Source of the DNA: Cycas panzhihuaensis
Taxonomy: Eukaryota > Cycadophyta
Assembly (NCBI GenBank): GCA_023213395.1
Contig: CM041465.1
Span: forward strand, 207,087,741-207,151,740
DNA: 64,000 nucleotides
Direction: 5' to 3'
The notes below the pieces were generated by a model, which saw only the letters and a program-made list of their open reading frames with translations, made no database searches and was not told the DNA's origin. A program made the position numbers and the translations under genes. Positions 19,200 to 31,703 of this stretch are shown here, in pieces (within the stretch, counting starts at the first letter, position 1; each line of letters starts with the position of its first letter).

Positions 19200-21845
19200 C
19201 ACGCGTCTACGGGATAGCTACCTAACTGAGTAGGAACGGCAATGGCAGTCAATGGTACTATTGAGTAAGGACCTACGAGTAAGGAAAATACCACGTAGGG
19301 CACCCCGTGCACCAGAGCACGAGTTCGGGACCTGCAAATAGTATCTAGCTACCTGGAGGTGGTTCCCCACTTCAAACAAGAAGAGAGGAGGCATAAGATT
19401 AGCCTGAGTAGACCTAGGAGAAGGATCCTGCCATCCTTAGATGGCCGGAAGGGAAAGGAGAGAACCCTTCAAGGGTTTCCCTAGAGTAGAGGGAAATGAG
19501 GAAAGGGTAGGCAAGTGAGTGACCTACAAATGAGATTTCCTCGGTTATCTAGCTAGGCGAGAGAAAACTGAGAAAGGGCGAAGGAAACATATGTAAGTAA
19601 ACTAACTAAGCAAAACAAGTCAATGAGATAAGGAGGGAGTTTGCAAGATAAAAGGGGAGACTTCCTAAGACCTTTTCCTATAATAAATATAATGTGAGAA
19701 GTGAAGCAAATAGAATATAAATCAAGATAAGGGTTGGTTTCCCTTTTTCTTTCAAATGAGCTAATTACTATTGTACAAAAACTCAAAAGAAAAAGACATG
19801 AGGTAGAGCGAGAGTATGTATCCAGAATGGAGATGCGTTCAAGTGGCAGCATTCCCACGAGATACCCGAAGTCACTCCACAAAGCACGGTGAATGAGGAG
19901 GGTTGTGGTAGAACGAAGTATGGGGCTTCCTTACCTTCCCTGAAAACGGTACTAGAGTACCAAGAAAGGAAAAAAAAGGATGAAATGCTAGCAGCAAATG
20001 AAATACTAAAGTAAAACATAAACGAAAGCACTTACCCGCGAGAGAGAGGAAAATGAACGGGTCCTTTGCATTCTCTATATACTTGCAAGTAAATGAGGGT
20101 ATCTCTTTCTGGAGAAAGGATGCTAGCATACAATAGAAAATCCTAACAATACATATATTTATGAAACAAGCATAAACTTAGACGCATGTATGTTAGTAAT
20201 CAATATTGCAATAATAAACTGTAGAGAAAATGACCCAAATAAATGATGAGTAAGCCGGTAAGCCTCGGAGTGGCCCACCTCCCGCAAGGAGTAACCCTAC
20301 CCTCCCTCAAGGAGCGATAAGGTAGCGAGGGTATGGCTATGCAAGAAGGCTGGAAATAGAGGCAACAAGAGTCTAAAAGGGCCCAAAGAGATCTACAACA
20401 AACCAGAGTACTATGGGAAGTAAACCGGGTTGCCAAGAAAGAGGTTGGGCAAGGGATAAGTAGCCCAGATCAAGATATGAGCCCTCAAACTAGTGCTGCA
20501 ATGAGTGACAATACTGATTTCAGCAGCTGGAAATAGCCTATCAAACCCTCGCTTCACTTCCAAGAGTAGCACAGGGTAAAAGGGGAGGTTTGGAGGGTAA
20601 AAAGCCTCTTAAGGAGCATGGAAGGTGGTACAGAATCCCCCCAGCTCTATCCCAAATTGTGTGTATTCCCTTTAGTCGCTATCCTAGATAGGAAACACAG
20701 GAAAGAAGGCCCAAATAGTAGGGAAAAATAGCCCAAAGCAAGACAAGAAACAACCTTCAAAAAGTAAGCTAAGAAGAGCTAGAAATGACATGCAAACCTA
20801 GGCATAAATTGGACAAGAGAAAGCCCTAAACCAACAAATACCTGTAGAGAAGAAGGGAGGCTTTTGCCTCTGTTAAGAACTGCTAAAAGAAGGCTAAGAA
20901 ATCTACCAAAGGACTCTGGAACAGCAGGTATGGAACCCCTACTAATATGGCTGAAGGAAAAAACCTACACTTGAAGATGCTTGATGGCTACCTGGGCAAG
21001 GAAGTGCTAAAATCCGTCCAAGGAGGCCCTCTCCAAGGTGTGCAAGGGGCTGGGAAGATGTCACAGCTATACCAAAGGAGAGTTGGGCACTGGAGAATGA
21101 TAGCAAGTCCTGCAGCAGCAGTGGAGCAGCAAGGAACAGCAGAGAGCAGGGCGTTTTCTTTGAGATCCTTCCAAAAATGAGCAAAAAGATCCTAAAAATG
21201 ACTTAGGGAAGACTTAAATACCCAGCCTTAACCCTAAACAAGCGATTAGGGTGTAGCTGGCGGTGAGTCAAGTCATGAGACACGTGGCAGTTTTGTAATA
21301 AATGTGAGAATTGCCATGACAGATTTTTAAAAATAAGCAGAGACAGTTGCACCACCGTAAATTTCGCGGTACCGCGATATTTATGATGGTATTGCGATAT
21401 TTGTGACGGTGCAGGACTAGAGGCCAAATCTAGCCCAGACAGCCAGCCTAGGCTATGGGCCAATGACCAAGGAGGCTGGTGGGGGGCAAAGACACCTGCC
21501 CAGAGGCAGACAAGCCAACAAACGAGTCATAAAAGCAGAAATAGGACTCAAAAGGTGTGACAAATTAGTCAAACAATGATGGGTCATCGTACTGGCAAGG
21601 ATGACATGAACCAAATGGGTCTTGAGGTGAGTAGGGCAGAATGCAAGAAGTGGAATGGCCACCAGGGTGCCACACTCGTTGGAAATATGCCCCCGCTATA
21701 GTTGTCATAGGCTAAATAGGTGTAGATGACAATAAGATCATCTACAAAATCACATCATACAAGCATACACTCATCTCAAAAGAAAATAATGATAAGGTGA
21801 GAAGCATACCTGTACTTACCTAAGTCGACCACTCCGTATCCATTC
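19200..21845 (-). repeat. 5' LTR of the Tat-like element
   Basis: Direct repeat partner of 7703-10383. Outer end abuts the TSD CTAGA (21846-21850). The inner TG has decayed to CA (19200-19201). It retains a near-perfect palindrome centred at 21370/21371 (CGCGGTACCGCG with AT-rich arms ATTT/ATAT) and next to it about 20 bp not present in the other LTR (near 21385-21405). Confidence 0.9.
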
Positions 21846-21850
21846 CTAGA

Positions 21851-22179
21851 AGCCGAGAAACACTAACCAAATCAAGGTCTTGGGTAAATACCAATATTAG
21901 TTTAAATCCCCCCATTTTAAGTCTTTTACATTTTTATTTAAATTTTTATTTGAATGCACAAACAAAATAACTAGGTACAAGGCCTTGATTTAGGTCCTAA
22001 GTAAAGCTAAGGGCTTGGATGTAAAAGTCCTTAAGGTTCTTTAGCATTCATAATTGATTATAAAGTAAATAATTACTCTATGCTTAGTGAGGATTAAGAG
22101 GTTGGAAATTTATAAGTAGAAAGTGATTAATTAATTTAATATTTTAAAGATTTCTCATTATTAATGTTCCTAAAGAAGA
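21851..22179. other. Unassigned AT-rich flank
   Basis: Target-side DNA right of the Tat-like insertion, contiguous with 7459-7702 before insertion. No motif recognised. Confidence 0.4.
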
Positions 22180-22360
22180 GAATTAATTAGCTAACTTACT
22201 AGTAGTTCTTAGTTATCTTCTAGAAATAGATTTGGTAGATCTAAGGAGGAATATAATTGAGATTATTTCTACAGAATTTATTCCTAATAGTATTAATCAT
22301 TACTAAGTATTTTAAGATGATGATTATATTAATCTTTTTCTACAAAATAGAGAGGTGTTT
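22180..22360 (+). pseudogene. G2 fragment upstream of RT
   Basis: Plus frame reads NLLVVLSYLLEIDLVDL, then IIEIISTEFIPNSINHY and DDDYINLFLQNREVF, a pattern like the linker before RT in long plant Ty3/gypsy elements. It stops where the LTR element is inserted and seems to resume at 24440. Low-complexity AT-rich translation makes this uncertain. Confidence 0.4.
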
Positions 22361-22622
22361 TGTTATATAACTAACCCTATAACCAATAAATATAGAGAAA
22401 TATGAAGAGAAATGGAAGAAATAAGATGAAAGAAGAAGGTAGGGTTTCAAAGAACATTCATTAACATATCATTATATTATATTATCTTTCTCTTTATAAT
22501 AGAGTGGGGTATATATAACATTCACCCCCATATTATTATATTCCTACCTTTATGTTAACCAATCCTATTAATCCTTATATGATGGAGGGCTATAGTCCTT
22601 TCTAACATGTGGTGTAGGCTCA
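22361..22622 (-). repeat. 3' LTR of the LARD-like element
   Basis: Begins TGTTATATAAC and ends CA on the plus strand; aligns over its full length with 24162-24423. Confidence 0.85.
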
Positions 22623-24144
22623 CTATATTCCCTCTCCTCTTAAATGCTTCATCCTCAAAGCATCCTAATACATAGATGCATGTGACCACCTCTTACTACC
22701 AGTGTCTAATCGAAAGGTCCATCAAAGTTTATCCAAAAATTTGTGCATAAAATAAAGATCTATCTATCCCAAGTAGATCTTTATGTGTTTAGAATCTTTA
22801 TGACCTTGAAACCTTAAGCTTGAATAATCTACATGCCTAAGGTACTTAGTTTGTAAGGGTTTTACATGACGAGTGCTTTAATGTCAAGTCTCCTAATAAT
22901 GTGGGTGTTGATAAGGTCCTACTTTGATTTATGCTCCAACTTTTGATGAGTGGTATTCTTCCTTGTCCTTGACTATGACTGGTGGTGTGGAATGACAAGT
23001 AGTTTTTGTTGTGCAACTTTGGTACTCGTTTCCTCCTCCATCATCTTTTTTTTTCTCTTGACTTTGAGGAGTTGGGAGTATTACTTATTCCATCTTTTGA
23101 TTATACTTCTCAAGTATTTTATAGGCTTCTTGTTTGTTTTGTTTAAGGTTTTGCATCTCCTTCTACTAAGAAGCATTATATTTCATATAAATAGCAATTT
23201 ATACAAAAAAAAAAAGAAATAAATGAACTAGTTTTATACCACTATTTAAACCAATGATAAGGTTCTCCTTATAGATACAATAAGGCCACTTTATACATCT
23301 CTTCATTTCTCCTATAGTCATCATCAAGTGATTTTAAATATACATGCATATCTATAACCCAATCATCTAAAGAAAGAATCCCATCTACATTAAAGATGAG
23401 AGGTGTGGGCCTTTCTATAGCCAAGATAATATGGATGTGGGAGAGACTAGGGTGTTTCTATAACCAATTATCCCTAAAATTTAATATAAAATAGATAGTA
23501 GGTCTCAAGAGCAATCACTTTATAACCAACGTCCAAATGGCCAAGAAACTATAATATGGAACCTTTAACTTTAAAATTTTAATTATGAAAAAAATACATA
23601 GCCCAAAAGTATATAAAATATGGATAAAAAACATTGCCAGTAAAATATAATTCCAATGATTTAGATGGAATCAAATTCTGACTTCTAGATCAAAAGTTAT
23701 AGCCATATTAAGAAATTTGCTATTAGGGTTTCTAAGGACTGTAATAGTACCTTCTAGTAAAATGCTAATAACTCTTTGATTTGACCTCTAATTAACCCAA
23801 AACTACTCCATTAGAAAGAAAATTAAAAAATACACAGAATCAAAAACTTTGAGGTCATTTAGACACCCGTAGATAAAGTTATAGCTCTTTGAAGTTGAGC
23901 TTATAGATTTGTCCTAAAAATATAATGATGGAAAAGTAAGCCAAAATGAAATCTACTCTAATTTCTATAACTTTTTACCAAAATCAATGCTGTGACCACT
24001 CAAAATTAATGGTATGGGCCTTTTCATCTCAAATTCTCTATTGATTCTTCAAAAATCTTTTATTTTTGTTCCTAACGAGTAGAACATCCCCATGTAAAAA
24101 ACCCTTCCAAAAAGATGGATCCCTAGCTCTTGTATGGATCAGAA

Positions 24145-24159
24145 ATGGCTCTGATACTA
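24145..24159 (-). promoter_or_regulatory. Primer-binding site of the LARD-like element
   Basis: Minus TAGTATCAGAGCCAT, initiator tRNA-Met type with a G-to-A change in the leading TGG. Confidence 0.85.
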
Positions 24160-24161
24160 CT

Positions 24162-24423
24162 TATTACATGACTAATCTTATAACTAATCAATATAGAGAA
24201 ATATAAAGAAAAATAGAAGAAATAAGATAAAAGAAGAAGGTAGGATTCTGAAGAGCATTCATTAACATGTTATTATATCATATTATCTCTCTCTTTATAA
24301 TATAGTGGGGTATATATAACACTTACCCCCATATTATTATATTCCTACCTTTAAGTCAACCAATCTTATTAATCCTTATGTGATGGAGGGTCATAGCCCT
24401 CTCTAACACATGGTGTAGGATCA
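24162..24423 (-). repeat. 5' LTR of the LARD-like element
   Basis: Partner of 22361-22622; its plus-strand TG has become TA. Confidence 0.85.
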
Positions 24424-24871
24424 TTATATATTCATTGGTTAACATGTTGGGGAACCCCAACCTTCTTCAAATGGAAAAGACTCAAATTTGATCTAGATGA
24501 AGGTGGTCCTATTAAACTAAAATTAAATATAATTACAAAAGGTATTATATCCTTGGTATGATTATTTAATATTAATGATTCTCTAAAGTTAGAATTAACA
24601 AAGCATGAAACTTCTAAAAGGATTTTAGAGAAAGAGCGTACTTATTAGTTTAGGCACTCAAAAAGAGCTAAAGTCATTTATATTAGTAAAGCATCTACTA
24701 AAGAAGAAAGAGATAAATCCATTAAATTATATAAAATATATACAAATATATTTACATAGAAGTACTAGGATCATAAAGTCTTCAATCTAGAAGTCATTCA
24801 ATATACCATCTTGATCAAGCCAAGGGTAAATCCTTTTTGGCATAAGTAATAAACTTGGAATCTAAAGCTTA
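24424..24871 (+). pseudogene. G2 pre-RT and RT N-terminus
   Basis: Plus frame reads DEGGPIKLKLNIITKGI, AKVIYISKASTKEERDKSIK, LYKIYTNIFT and FNLEVIQYTILIKPRVNPF, the classic start of a Ty3/gypsy RT (YISxxLxxEExxxYxxLxxxYxDxFAWxYxDL...IxHxIPxKPxxKPFxQ). Copia-2 interrupts it exactly here. The last five bases of the block are one TSD copy. Confidence 0.72.
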
Positions 24872-25546
24872 TGTTAAGAAAACTAGGTCCCAATAATTAG
24901 AAACTGCCACCAAGATCTAAACTATTTTGTAACTAGTTATAGAAATTAAAACTAAAATTTAGCATGTAAGTTCTTAAACTAGAGATAATATAATAAATAA
25001 ATAAATAAGGTTAAAGCATCATAAATACACTAGATATAACATGGTAAAACCCTAGCAATCTCCTAGGGAAACATCCACAGAGGAAAGGCATTGATCTTTA
25101 TTATCAAAGAATGGAGAAATATATATAATCTATAGTAGAATGCTCAGGACAATAACAACCAACTATTTCTTCTTAATATAATATATCCAATACATTGAAT
25201 ACTATTAACATAATAAAAAAATAGCTTAACTTGGGCTATATAAGAGAGTCATACAAGGCACAAATCTCGACCATCAAATCTAGGGTATTTTGAATGAAGG
25301 ATCCTAATTCTCTTTATAATTTAGTATGTTTTATAGTGCTAATTTTTTGGGTCAGGGGATACTATCTCTGAACCCCCTCTTTGTGGGGAGGGAGGGGGGG
25401 AGGAAGGGCATGGGGGGTTATGGTACCCCTAGCTAAGAGGGACTCCTGCCCCTCTTGGATCCCTCTATAGAAATTTAGAGAGGAAACTGCATTACGAACC
25501 TGTCAAAAATTTAGCCTTAAAAATATTGTTATCATATTATCTAACA
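24872..25546 (-). repeat. 3' LTR of Copia-2
   Basis: Plus-strand start TGTTAAGAAAAC, end CTAACA, next to the minus-strand purine tract AAGGTAGAGAT (25547-25557). Contains a G-rich run of potential quadruplex type at 25385-25408. Confidence 0.9.
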
Positions 25547-25603
25547 ATCTCTACCTTGACAATAATTTACTTGATACCTTTCCTAGACTATTCATTACAT
25601 TTT

Positions 25604-28600
25604 CTACAAGCCAAGAGAAGTCAAATACCTTTTGAACTTCTCTAATAGTACTAGTTTTATGAACATGTTAGCACAATTCTATTTTGTATTAACCTTCTTA
25701 AGTGAAACTCTACTTGCTTCCATAACTTGTCTAACAAAATGGTACTTAAGAGTAATATGCTTTGTCCTACTATGATAAGCTAGATTCTTTACTAAGTAAA
25801 TAGAACTTCGACTGTCACAAAATACATTTATCTTTTTTTGTTTCCTTTCAAACTCAACCAAGAGACCTTGTAACTAGATTACTTTCTTATAAGCATGTGT
25901 TACAGCAATATATTCTACTTCTGTAGTTGATAATATAATTATACTTTATAATTTTGACATCTAACTAATAGGACTATTTACAAGAGTAAATACATAAATT
26001 GAAGTATACCTTCTTTTATATAAATCTTCTGCAAAGTCTGAATCAGCATATCCATAAACTTGATTACCTATACCACCAAAGGTGATGTAATAGTCACTTG
26101 TGCCTCTCAAATATCGAAGCACCCATTTCACTATTGCCCAATATCCCTTTCCTAGATTTTCCATAAACCTGTTGACTACACTAATTACACATGAAATATT
26201 AGGTCTTGTATATACCATGGTATACATTAAACTGCCTACTATATTGGTATAAGGTACATAAGACATATAATTATTTTCTTATTTACTACTAGGACTCATA
26301 CTCGAAGAAAGCTTGAAATAGGAAGTCAACATGATACTAACTAGTTTCACATTTGTCATACTAAATCTAGTTAGCACCTTCTCCATATATTTCTACTTTG
26401 ATAACCATAGCTTACCATTTTTCCTATCTCTATATATCTCCATGCCTAAGATTTATTTTGTAGCTCCTAGATCCTTCATATCAAAAGTCCTAACTAATTA
26501 AGCTTTAAACTTATTAATTTTTACTATATTTTTGCTTACAACTAGCATGTCATCAATATATAATACCAAGATAATGAATAAGCTATTATCCAAGAATTTA
26601 AAGTAAATATAATAATCATACTCACTTCTTTTAAAATTTTGACTCTCTAAGAAGGCATCAAACTTCCTGTACCATTACTTGGGTGATTGCTTTAGGCCAT
26701 ATAATGATTTTGTTAGCTTACAAATAAGTATTTTCTTGCCATCTAATACAAGCCCTTCTAGCTGATCTATATAGATCTCCTCATCTAAATCTCCATGCAA
26801 AATAGTTATTTATATCTATCTACTCAAACTCCAAATCAAAAGAAGCTACTAATACTAACAGAGCTTGAATTGAAATAAGTTTAATAATTAGTGAAAAGAT
26901 CTCATGAAAGTCAATACATACTTTTTGCGCAAAGCCTTCAGCCACCAATCTTGCCTTATATTTGTTAATCTTTCCATCAACATCTACTTTCTTCTTGAAA
27001 ACCCATCTACATCCAACAATATTCCTACCATGTGGAAGCTCTACCAAGTCCCATAAATTATTTTTCTTCAAAGCATCTATCTCTTCATGTATATCTCTCT
27101 TCCACTTCTCACTATGGATATCATCTACTGCTTCCTGATAGCATATAAGCTCACTATCGTTATAAACCAACCTAATAGAAATAGAAGGGTTGCATATGTC
27201 AGGTGGATGACTGAATCATATAGATCTTCTAATAGTTGGTGGAGGAGTGTCCACATACTCATATAAATCTATTACAGATTCATCTTTAGAAAGCTCTTCC
27301 TGCTCTTTTGTTTTTAAAGATGGTTGGGTCTTAAGCTTGACCTATTATTGTTTAGTTTTTACTCCTATTTCACTTCAACTTCTATACTATCTAATTTTAG
27401 AAAGAGAGATTCATCAAATATAACATCTCTATTAATAGTGATTTTATGGGTAGTAGGATCTCATAGCCTGTATCCCTTCACACCATCTCTATCAGCATAA
27501 CCAATAAGGATACATCTCTTAGATTTTAGATCTAATTTTGAATGTTGACTTTTATTAGTCAAGGCATAAGTATCACAACAAAAAATTTTCAAATTTAAAT
27601 AGCCACATGGATGTCTAGTCCATACCTCTTCAAGAATACTATAGTCTATTGCAAGTTATGTTAACCTATTTACCAAATAATAAGCTATCTAAATAACTTC
27701 TTCCCATAAGCCCTACTCTACTTCCATATTACTTAGCATGCTTCTTGCTCTTTCTAAGAGTGTCTTATTCATATGCTCAGTTATACCACTCTACTATGAA
27801 GTATAGCTACTGGTCTTATAGCTTTTGATCACAACTTCTCTATAATAGTTCTCAAACTCCAAGGAGTTGAACTCACCTTTGTTATCAGTTCTTAAATATT
27901 TGATTGACCTACTAATTCTCTTCTCAACCAAATTCTTGAACTACTCAAACACACTAAAAACTTTAGATTTCTTTTTCCAAAAAGAGACCCATAACTTTAT
28001 GGAGTAATCATCTATAAATATGATAAAGTATAATGATCCTCCATAAGATATTATAGGGGCTAGTCCCCATATATCTGAATGTATATAATCTAGAACACCT
28101 TTACTAGTGTGACTCCCTACTTTAAACCTGAGTCTATACTACTTTCCAAAAATACAGTGCTTATAAAAACTCAAATCTAAAAGTTACAAGTTAGGAAGCA
28201 ACTTATGGTTCATCAATACCTTTTATCCTCTCTTACTTATATGCCCAAGTCTCTGATGCCATAACTGAGTTGGATCTTTTGTAGTCTTTGATACTATAAC
28301 TACATGGCTAACATCTATACTTCCCACCAAACTGGAAAGGTTTCCTTTCTTTAAGGCTTTCATAACAATCAAGGTGCCTTTTGATACCTTCAAGACTCCT
28401 TCATGACCTACGTATTTATAACCACTAGAATCTAGTTCACCTAAGGAAATTAGATTCCTTTTTAGATTAGATATATATCTAACTTTAGTTAATGTTCTTA
28501 TAACACCATCAAACATTTTAATTCTAATGCTATCAATGCCTGCTGTCTTATAGGAAACTTCATTTTCCATAAGCACATCACCACCATCAAGAGGTTGGTA

Positions 28601-29520
28601 TGATAAAAACTAACTCTTATGTAAATAGATATGGTATGAAGCACCTAAATCCAATAGCCAATCATGATGATAATGGAAAATATTATAAGCAACCAAGACA
28701 TCATCATCATTTATACCTTGATTTGACTCCACCTGATTAGCCTTCTTAGCACGATCTTCCTTTTTCTTGAACTCCTTCCTTTTGTAGTAATCCTTCTTGA
28801 GGTGACCTATCTTATTACAGTGCCAATATCTAAGCTTACTCTTATTGCTTTTTTACTTTAACCTTAATATGTCCTTGGAGGTTTGTCCTCTCTCAATTGT
28901 TCTGCCCTTTATTATCATAGCTTCTAGTGTGAAGGTTTTAAGATTAGACTTCCTCTTCATCTCTTCTATTAGAAAAACACTCACAACATAATCATAGTTT
29001 AATTTATATGTAATGTTAAAACTAATTAAGGTGATAATATTATCCTAAGATTCTAGTAATGAACATAATAAGGTAACAACCTTATCCTTATTCTTAATCG
29101 TAACATTGATACTAGATAATTGATAAATAAGAGTATTAAAAATTTTTAAATGATTAAAAATTTCTATACCTTCCTTTATCTACAATGAGTACAACTACCT
29201 TTTCAAGTAGATTTGATTTGTTACTAATTTGGTCATATACAAACCTTCCAACTAAGTCCATAATCCTATTATTTTCTACTCTCCTACAATGTTAAATAGA
29301 ACTTCATCTGCTAAGCACAATCATGTTGTGCTAAGAGCTCTTTTGTCCAGATCATCCTATTCATCATTATCCATCCCTATAGATTTTTTTATTTGCCTAC
29401 AAAATCTCTATACAATCCCTATTATACTGGAACATTATATGTTTTTAGCTTCTACAACTTGAAGTTATTCTTTCCATTGAATTTCTCCACCTCAAACTTT
29501 ACATTTGCTAGTTTTACCAT
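25604..29520 (-). pseudogene. Copia-2 gag-pol
   Basis: Runs on the minus strand from ATG 29518-29520 to about 25604. Gag N-terminus EVEKFNGKNNFKL, then a knuckle C-x2-C region near 28780-28830, protease LLDLGASYH near 28625-28660, GAG-pre-integrase LWHQRLGHISKRG (28223-28260), integrase (about 27600-28150), RT start SELICYQEAVDDIHSEKW (27100-27165) with GCRWVFKKKVDVDGK, RT core, and RNase H end with FCDSRSSIYLVKNLAYHSRT (25760-25835). The order gag-PR-IN-RT-RH is copia; motif wording is closest to Tnt1/Tork elements. Dozens of stops, mostly TAG or TAA at Trp/Gln codons, and frame breaks. More decayed than Copia-4. Confidence 0.88.
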
Positions 29521-29577
29521 TTAGTGAAAAGGAAGTCAATACCAAAACCTTCACAAACTTGCTACAAAAATAAAAGT

Positions 29578-29590
29578 GCCTCTGATACCA
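29578..29590 (-). promoter_or_regulatory. Primer-binding site of Copia-2
   Basis: Minus TGGTATCAGAGGC, separated from the LTR by 2 nt, as in Copia-4. Confidence 0.88.
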
Positions 29591-29592
29591 CT

Positions 29593-30255
29593 TTCTGAGA
29601 AAACTAGGTCCCAATAACCAAAAGCTACAACCAAGATCTAAACTATTTTACAACTAGTTACAAAAATTTAAATTGAAATTTAACATACAGGTTCTTAAAC
29701 TAGAAATAATATAATAAATAAATCAAAAAAGCTAAAGCATCATAAATTCACTAGATATAGCATGGTAAAACCCTAGTAGTCTACTAGGAAAATATCCACA
29801 TAAGAAAGGTATCGATATTTATTATCAAAGAATGGAGAAATATACATAATTTGTAGTATAATACTCATAGAAACAATAACTAACCACCTCTTCTCAATAC
29901 AGTACATCCAATACATCAAATACCATCAACATAATAAAAAACACCCTAAATTAGGCTGTATGAGAGAGTCATATAAGGCACAAATCTTAACCATCAAATC
30001 TAGGGTATTTTGAATGAACGACCCTGATTCTCTTTACAATTTAGTATGTTTTATAGTACTAACTTTTTAGGTGGGGGATACTTCCCTTGAACCCCCTCTT
30101 TGCAAGGGAAGTGTGGTTTTAGCTCCCTCCACATTCGTTGGTTAAGGGGGGCTCTCATCCCCCTTACATCCCCTCGTGAAAGTTTGGTGGAGAAACCATG
30201 CTACCAACCTATCAAAATTTTAGTCTCCAAAACATTATTATCACATTATCTAATA
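29593..30255 (-). repeat. 5' LTR of Copia-2
   Basis: Partner of 24872-25546; the outer minus-strand TG has decayed to TA. Carries a perfect 9-bp hairpin CTTCCCTTG / CAAGGGAAG near 30080-30112. Confidence 0.9.
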
Positions 30256-31639
30256 GCTTAGGGATATGATTTGGTCTAATCTTTAAATGTTATAGGATAC
30301 TAGTATAACTTTTTCTATTTTATTCTCATAGTAGGCTATCAATCTAGTCCCAACAAGGAAGAAGAATAGAGATCTTTGACTTTGCATTAGTTTTAGTAAT
30401 TTAAATAAAGAGTCTCTTAAATATAATTATCTTTTTCCCTATATGGAGTAGATCCTTCAAAGTGTTAATGGCTTAGAGATGGAATCCTTATTGGATAGAT
30501 TTTCATAATATAATCAAGTCTTAGTTTTAAAGGAAGACTACAATGAGACTATGATCACCACTCTAAGGGGAATATTTACCTATAGAGAGATAGAATTTAT
30601 ATTAATAAATATTAGGGATACCATTCATATGGCCATGGATCATGCCTTCAAGGATATGATGGGGGTGATCCTTGCCATCTATTTAGATAACATGATTGTC
30701 ATTAATCTAGAAAGGGTGTTATAGAGATATAAGAAGTTTGGTATCTATTTGAACCTAAAGAAGTCTATTTGTGGATTCACTAGAGGTAAACTTCTTAGTT
30801 ATATTATGTCAAAGGATGCAACATTCATTAATTCTAAAAGGGTTAAGGCAATTAAGAAGCTTTTACTACCATCTAATAAGAAGGTAGTTTAATCTTTCTT
30901 TGTTAAAATTAATTTCTTTAGAAGATTTATTTATGACTTTGCCATGATAAGCCTCTTTATCAATTAATTATTAAAGTGAAAAATGAATTTCCAATTAACC
31001 AAGGAGGCTAAAGTTGCTTTGAGATAAATAAAGCAAGTATTGCATAAGATCCAATAGTGGCAAACCCTAACTTTATAAAAGACTCTATCATTTATTTATA
31101 TACTTCAAAGGGAGTTTATATAACCATGTTAATGCAATATAGTGATGATAATGAGGAGAGATTAATTACTTTCCTATGCAAGGAACTTAAGGACTACTAG
31201 TTAAATTATTCTATGGTTGAGAAGTAAGCTTTTGCATTAATAAAAGTAATCAAAGATTTCAAGTCATATATTATTCATAATTATACTATTGCTTATTCTC
31301 CTTTAGCCTTGGTAAAAATGATGTTGAACCAAAGTTATCTTTCTAGGAGGTGGGCGTAATGATTAGTTAAGATCTAGGAGTTGGACCACAATGTAAAGTG
31401 AATTTAAATAGTGAAGGGATAAGGAATTTGCTAGCTTATCATTGAGTACCATCTAAGGGCTATCATAGGACTAGATAAGCTAGATGTGGTAAATGTTTGA
31501 CCTAAAGACATGGTAAGTTTTGAAGCTTTTTGTTCTAGTGATGATATTTTTTCTCCTTTCTTATAAGATATGATTTTCTATTTCATGGGGCTTGTCTAGA
31601 ATATCTAGACAAGAGGGCCAAGAGGGATTTAAGACTAAG

Positions 31640-31703
<64 letters not shown>

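Larger units (their letters stand above)
7703..21845 (-). mobile_element. 14.1-kb Tat-like Ty3/gypsy element, internally deleted, with antisense gene
   Basis: Two directly repeated LTRs of about 2.65-2.68 kb (7703-10383; 19200-21845) enclose minus-strand gag, protease, integrase C-terminus and a separate RNase H ORF, plus a long plus-strand (antisense) gene. CTAGA at 7698-7702 and at 21846-21850 is a matching 5-bp TSD, so this is one insertion. LTR divergence is roughly 7% over the first ~215 aligned bases by eye, mostly transitions, apparently lower than for the other LTR pairs here. Very long LTRs, an extra RNase H and an antisense ORF between pol and the 3' LTR are features known from the Tat/Ogre lineage; lineage placement is inferred because RT is deleted. 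Confidence 0.87.
22361..24423 (-). mobile_element. Non-autonomous LTR element (LARD-like), 2.06 kb
   Basis: Direct repeats of 262 bp at 22361-22622 and 24162-24423. The minus-strand primer site TAGTATCAGAGCCAT lies at 24145-24159, 2 nt from the right LTR, and a purine tract AAGAGGAGAGGGAA (minus, 22629-22642) sits close to the left LTR. The 1.5-kb interior has no gag or pol homology, only AT-rich leader-like sequence with repeated phrases such as gctataacttt and agttatag. No clear TSD. It fits a deletion derivative moved in trans. Confidence 0.83.
24872..30255 (-). mobile_element. Complete Ty1/copia element Copia-2 (Tork/Tnt1-like), 5.4 kb
   Basis: LTRs of 675 bp (24872-25546) and 663 bp (29593-30255), a tRNA-Met primer site, a gag-pol remnant in one orientation, a polypurine tract beside the left LTR and a 5-bp TSD GCTTA at 24867-24871 and 30256-30260. 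Its proteins, LTR ends (TGTTRRATA...CTCAACA) and primer spacing match Copia-4 (49497-54813), so the two are one family. Confidence 0.92.

Noticed and set aside
22950-23222. Plus-strand 90-aa hydrophobic frame ending in poly-Lys
   Set aside because: Phe/Leu-rich translation of a T-rich stretch in the LARD interior ending in an A-run; no family resemblance.
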